Program-made: the position numbers and the translations under genes
IMG/VR virus record: IMGVR_UViG_3300042507_000308
Coordinates: 1 to 20,250 of that record
DNA: 20,250 nucleotides
Direction: 5' to 3' (one strand)
Origin: a virus
In this document: positions 19,506 through 20,250 of the stretch, piece after piece
How positions within the stretch are numbered: position 1 is the first letter of the stretch
Layout: each line of letters begins with the position of its first letter
The notes under the pieces: generated by a model
Told to the model about the DNA's origin: nothing
What the model saw: only the letters and a program-made list of their open reading frames with translations
The model's database searches: none

Positions 19506-20250
19506 AGGTCGTTGATAATTTGGAATAGTTGATAAGCGATTTGTGGAACTATGGCGTTGCCATATGCCTTCATTGATTTTTGTCTCCATTGCGGAAAGGT
19601 AATTCCGTCCAATCTTTCGGAAAGCCCATCATTTCCGCTACAAAACGGGTGTTGAGTTGGGAAAACGCTCCAGGAATCTCCCTCATTGGGTTGCCGGATC
19701 CTCCCCATTCTGCTATTGAATGCTGACTGTTCTCGTTTCCAGCTGTTGGTGTCGGCAACATCCCCATTGCGACATAATGTTCCAAGTACATTGCCCGTGT
19801 TTTCCCTCCGTAGATTTTTTTGCGTTTGATTGTTTGCTCTTCCGTCACTTCTCTCGGACTTGAATTTGGAGTTGGCAGCAACGAACCAGCATCGGTCTCT
19901 TCGGTGTGGAGCGTTCTTGGCACAAGCTGGAATAATAAACGGTTGAACTTCGTACCCTTCACCTTCCAAGTCAAGGCACACTTGTTGGAATACCAATCCC
20001 CCATTAATAGTCGTGATACCAAAGACATTTTCAGCGATGACGAATCTCGGTTTAATTTCTTGAATTGCTCGTAGCATTTCGCCCCACAGGTAGCGTTCAT
20101 CATCCGTGCCTTTCCTTTGACCAGCGTTGGAGAAGGGTTGACAAGGGAATCCTCCAGTAAGAATGTCAATTGTGTTTGCATATTTTGTGAAATCAGTTTT
20201 ACATATATCAATGTGACTATCCGCATTTGGAAAGTGATAGTCCAATACTT
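19502..20250 (-). CDS. C5 cytosine-specific DNA methyltransferase (5' end outside window)
   Basis: This partial protein converts cytosine to 5-methylcytosine in a specific DNA target. The visible part begins in the middle of the catalytic domain (VLDYHFPNADSH); the TTG at 20245 is an internal Leu codon and motif I lies beyond the window. Motif IV GGFPCQPFSNAGQRKG holds the catalytic Cys, motif VI is IAENVFG, and motif VIII is HRRDRCWFVA. After a variable recognition region come DGLSERLDGITFPQW and motif X KAYGNAIVPQIAYQLF. No restriction partner is visible nearby, so it probably protects phage DNA against host restriction. The gene is coupled by ATGA to the DnaA-like gene. Confidence 0.93.
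   Translation of the reverse strand, partial: VLDYHFPNADSHIDICKTDFTKYANTIDILTGGFPCQPFSNAGQRKGTDDERYLWGEMLRAIQEIKPRFVIAENVFGITTINGGLVFQQVCLDLEGEGYEVQPFIIPACAKNAPHRRDRCWFVAANSKFKSERSDGRANNQTQKNLRRENTGNVLGTLCRNGDVADTNSWKREQSAFNSRMGRIRQPNEGDSWSVFPTQHPFCSGNDGLSERLDGITFPQWRQKSMKAYGNAIVPQIAYQLFQIINDL
19570..20103 (-). other. Alternate-frame ORF within the C5 methyltransferase gene
   Basis: A +1 frame relative to the methyltransferase is open from before 20226 to 19570; ATG 20103 (MNATCGAKCYEQFKKLNRDS) would give about 178 residues. It reads SLKMSLVSRLLMGDWYSNKC, then ALTWKVKGTKFNRLLFQLVP, two LLPTP/MLPTP elements, and LNTRFVAEMMGFPKDWTELP. The last segment looks like motif IX of C5 methyltransferases, and I recall database proteins annotated as DNA methylase with this reading. 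It may be a genuine overlapping gene, a remnant of a historical frameshift or a propagated annotation shadow. Treat as unproven. Confidence 0.35.

Noticed and set aside
19506-19589. Longer start for the DnaA-like protein (METKINEG)
   Set aside because: The added residues are the out-of-frame reading of the methyltransferase motif X region, and the ATG at 19505 makes a clean ATGA junction.
20243-20245. TTG at 20245 as start of the cytosine methyltransferase
   Set aside because: The frame continues to the window edge, and a C5 enzyme must have motif I before this point, so the TTG is an internal Leu codon.

Overview
This window is a continuous stretch of a tailed-phage genome, free or integrated, from a Bacteroidota (Bacteroidetes) host. 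The evidence is a large terminase with Walker and nuclease motifs, a tape-measure protein, a probable capsid protein, a XkdF-like prohead protease and several small phage families typical of flavobacterial and related phages. Two candidate promoters carry the Bacteroidota -7 box TAnnTTTG, and Shine-Dalgarno spacing is mostly absent. All genes lie on the minus strand, so transcription runs from high to low coordinates. No integrase, tRNA, CRISPR array or insertion sequence was recognised.

Layout in order of transcription. (1) 20250-19008: the 3' part of a C5 cytosine methyltransferase gene, running off the window edge, with a second protein-like frame inside it, followed by a protein that carries only the DNA-binding domain IV of DnaA. 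(2) 18985-15396: a candidate promoter, a sigma-factor-like HTH protein, a CxxC membrane protein, two tandem small paralogues, two more small proteins, a class I SAM methyltransferase, two HNH endonucleases (one homing-type), a small-terminase-like protein and two tiny proteins. Most are joined by ATGA stop/start overlaps. (3) 15399-12456: a GT4 glycosyltransferase, the large terminase and a tail-assembly-chaperone-like gene with a classic T TTT TTT slippery site, predicted to make a 252-residue -1 frameshift product. (4) 12455-12056: about 330 to 400 bp of regulatory DNA with several dyads, a candidate promoter and phased TGCACA repeats. (5) 12055-6585: two large tail proteins and the tape measure. 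(6) 6569-3679: prohead protease, scaffold-like protein, probable major capsid protein and probable tail-tube protein, ended by a strong intrinsic terminator. (7) 3596-1: small virion proteins, fibre and receptor-binding-like proteins, then coiled-coil membrane or exported proteins of a probable lysis module that runs off the window.

Regions 1-2 look like regulation and DNA modification, region 3 packaging, and regions 5-7 virion and lysis. Tail genes precede head genes, and no portal protein was recognised, so the portal may lie outside the window. The most interesting signals are the double reading of the methyltransferase gene, the frameshift cassette, the DnaA domain IV-only protein and the dyad-rich intergenic hub.
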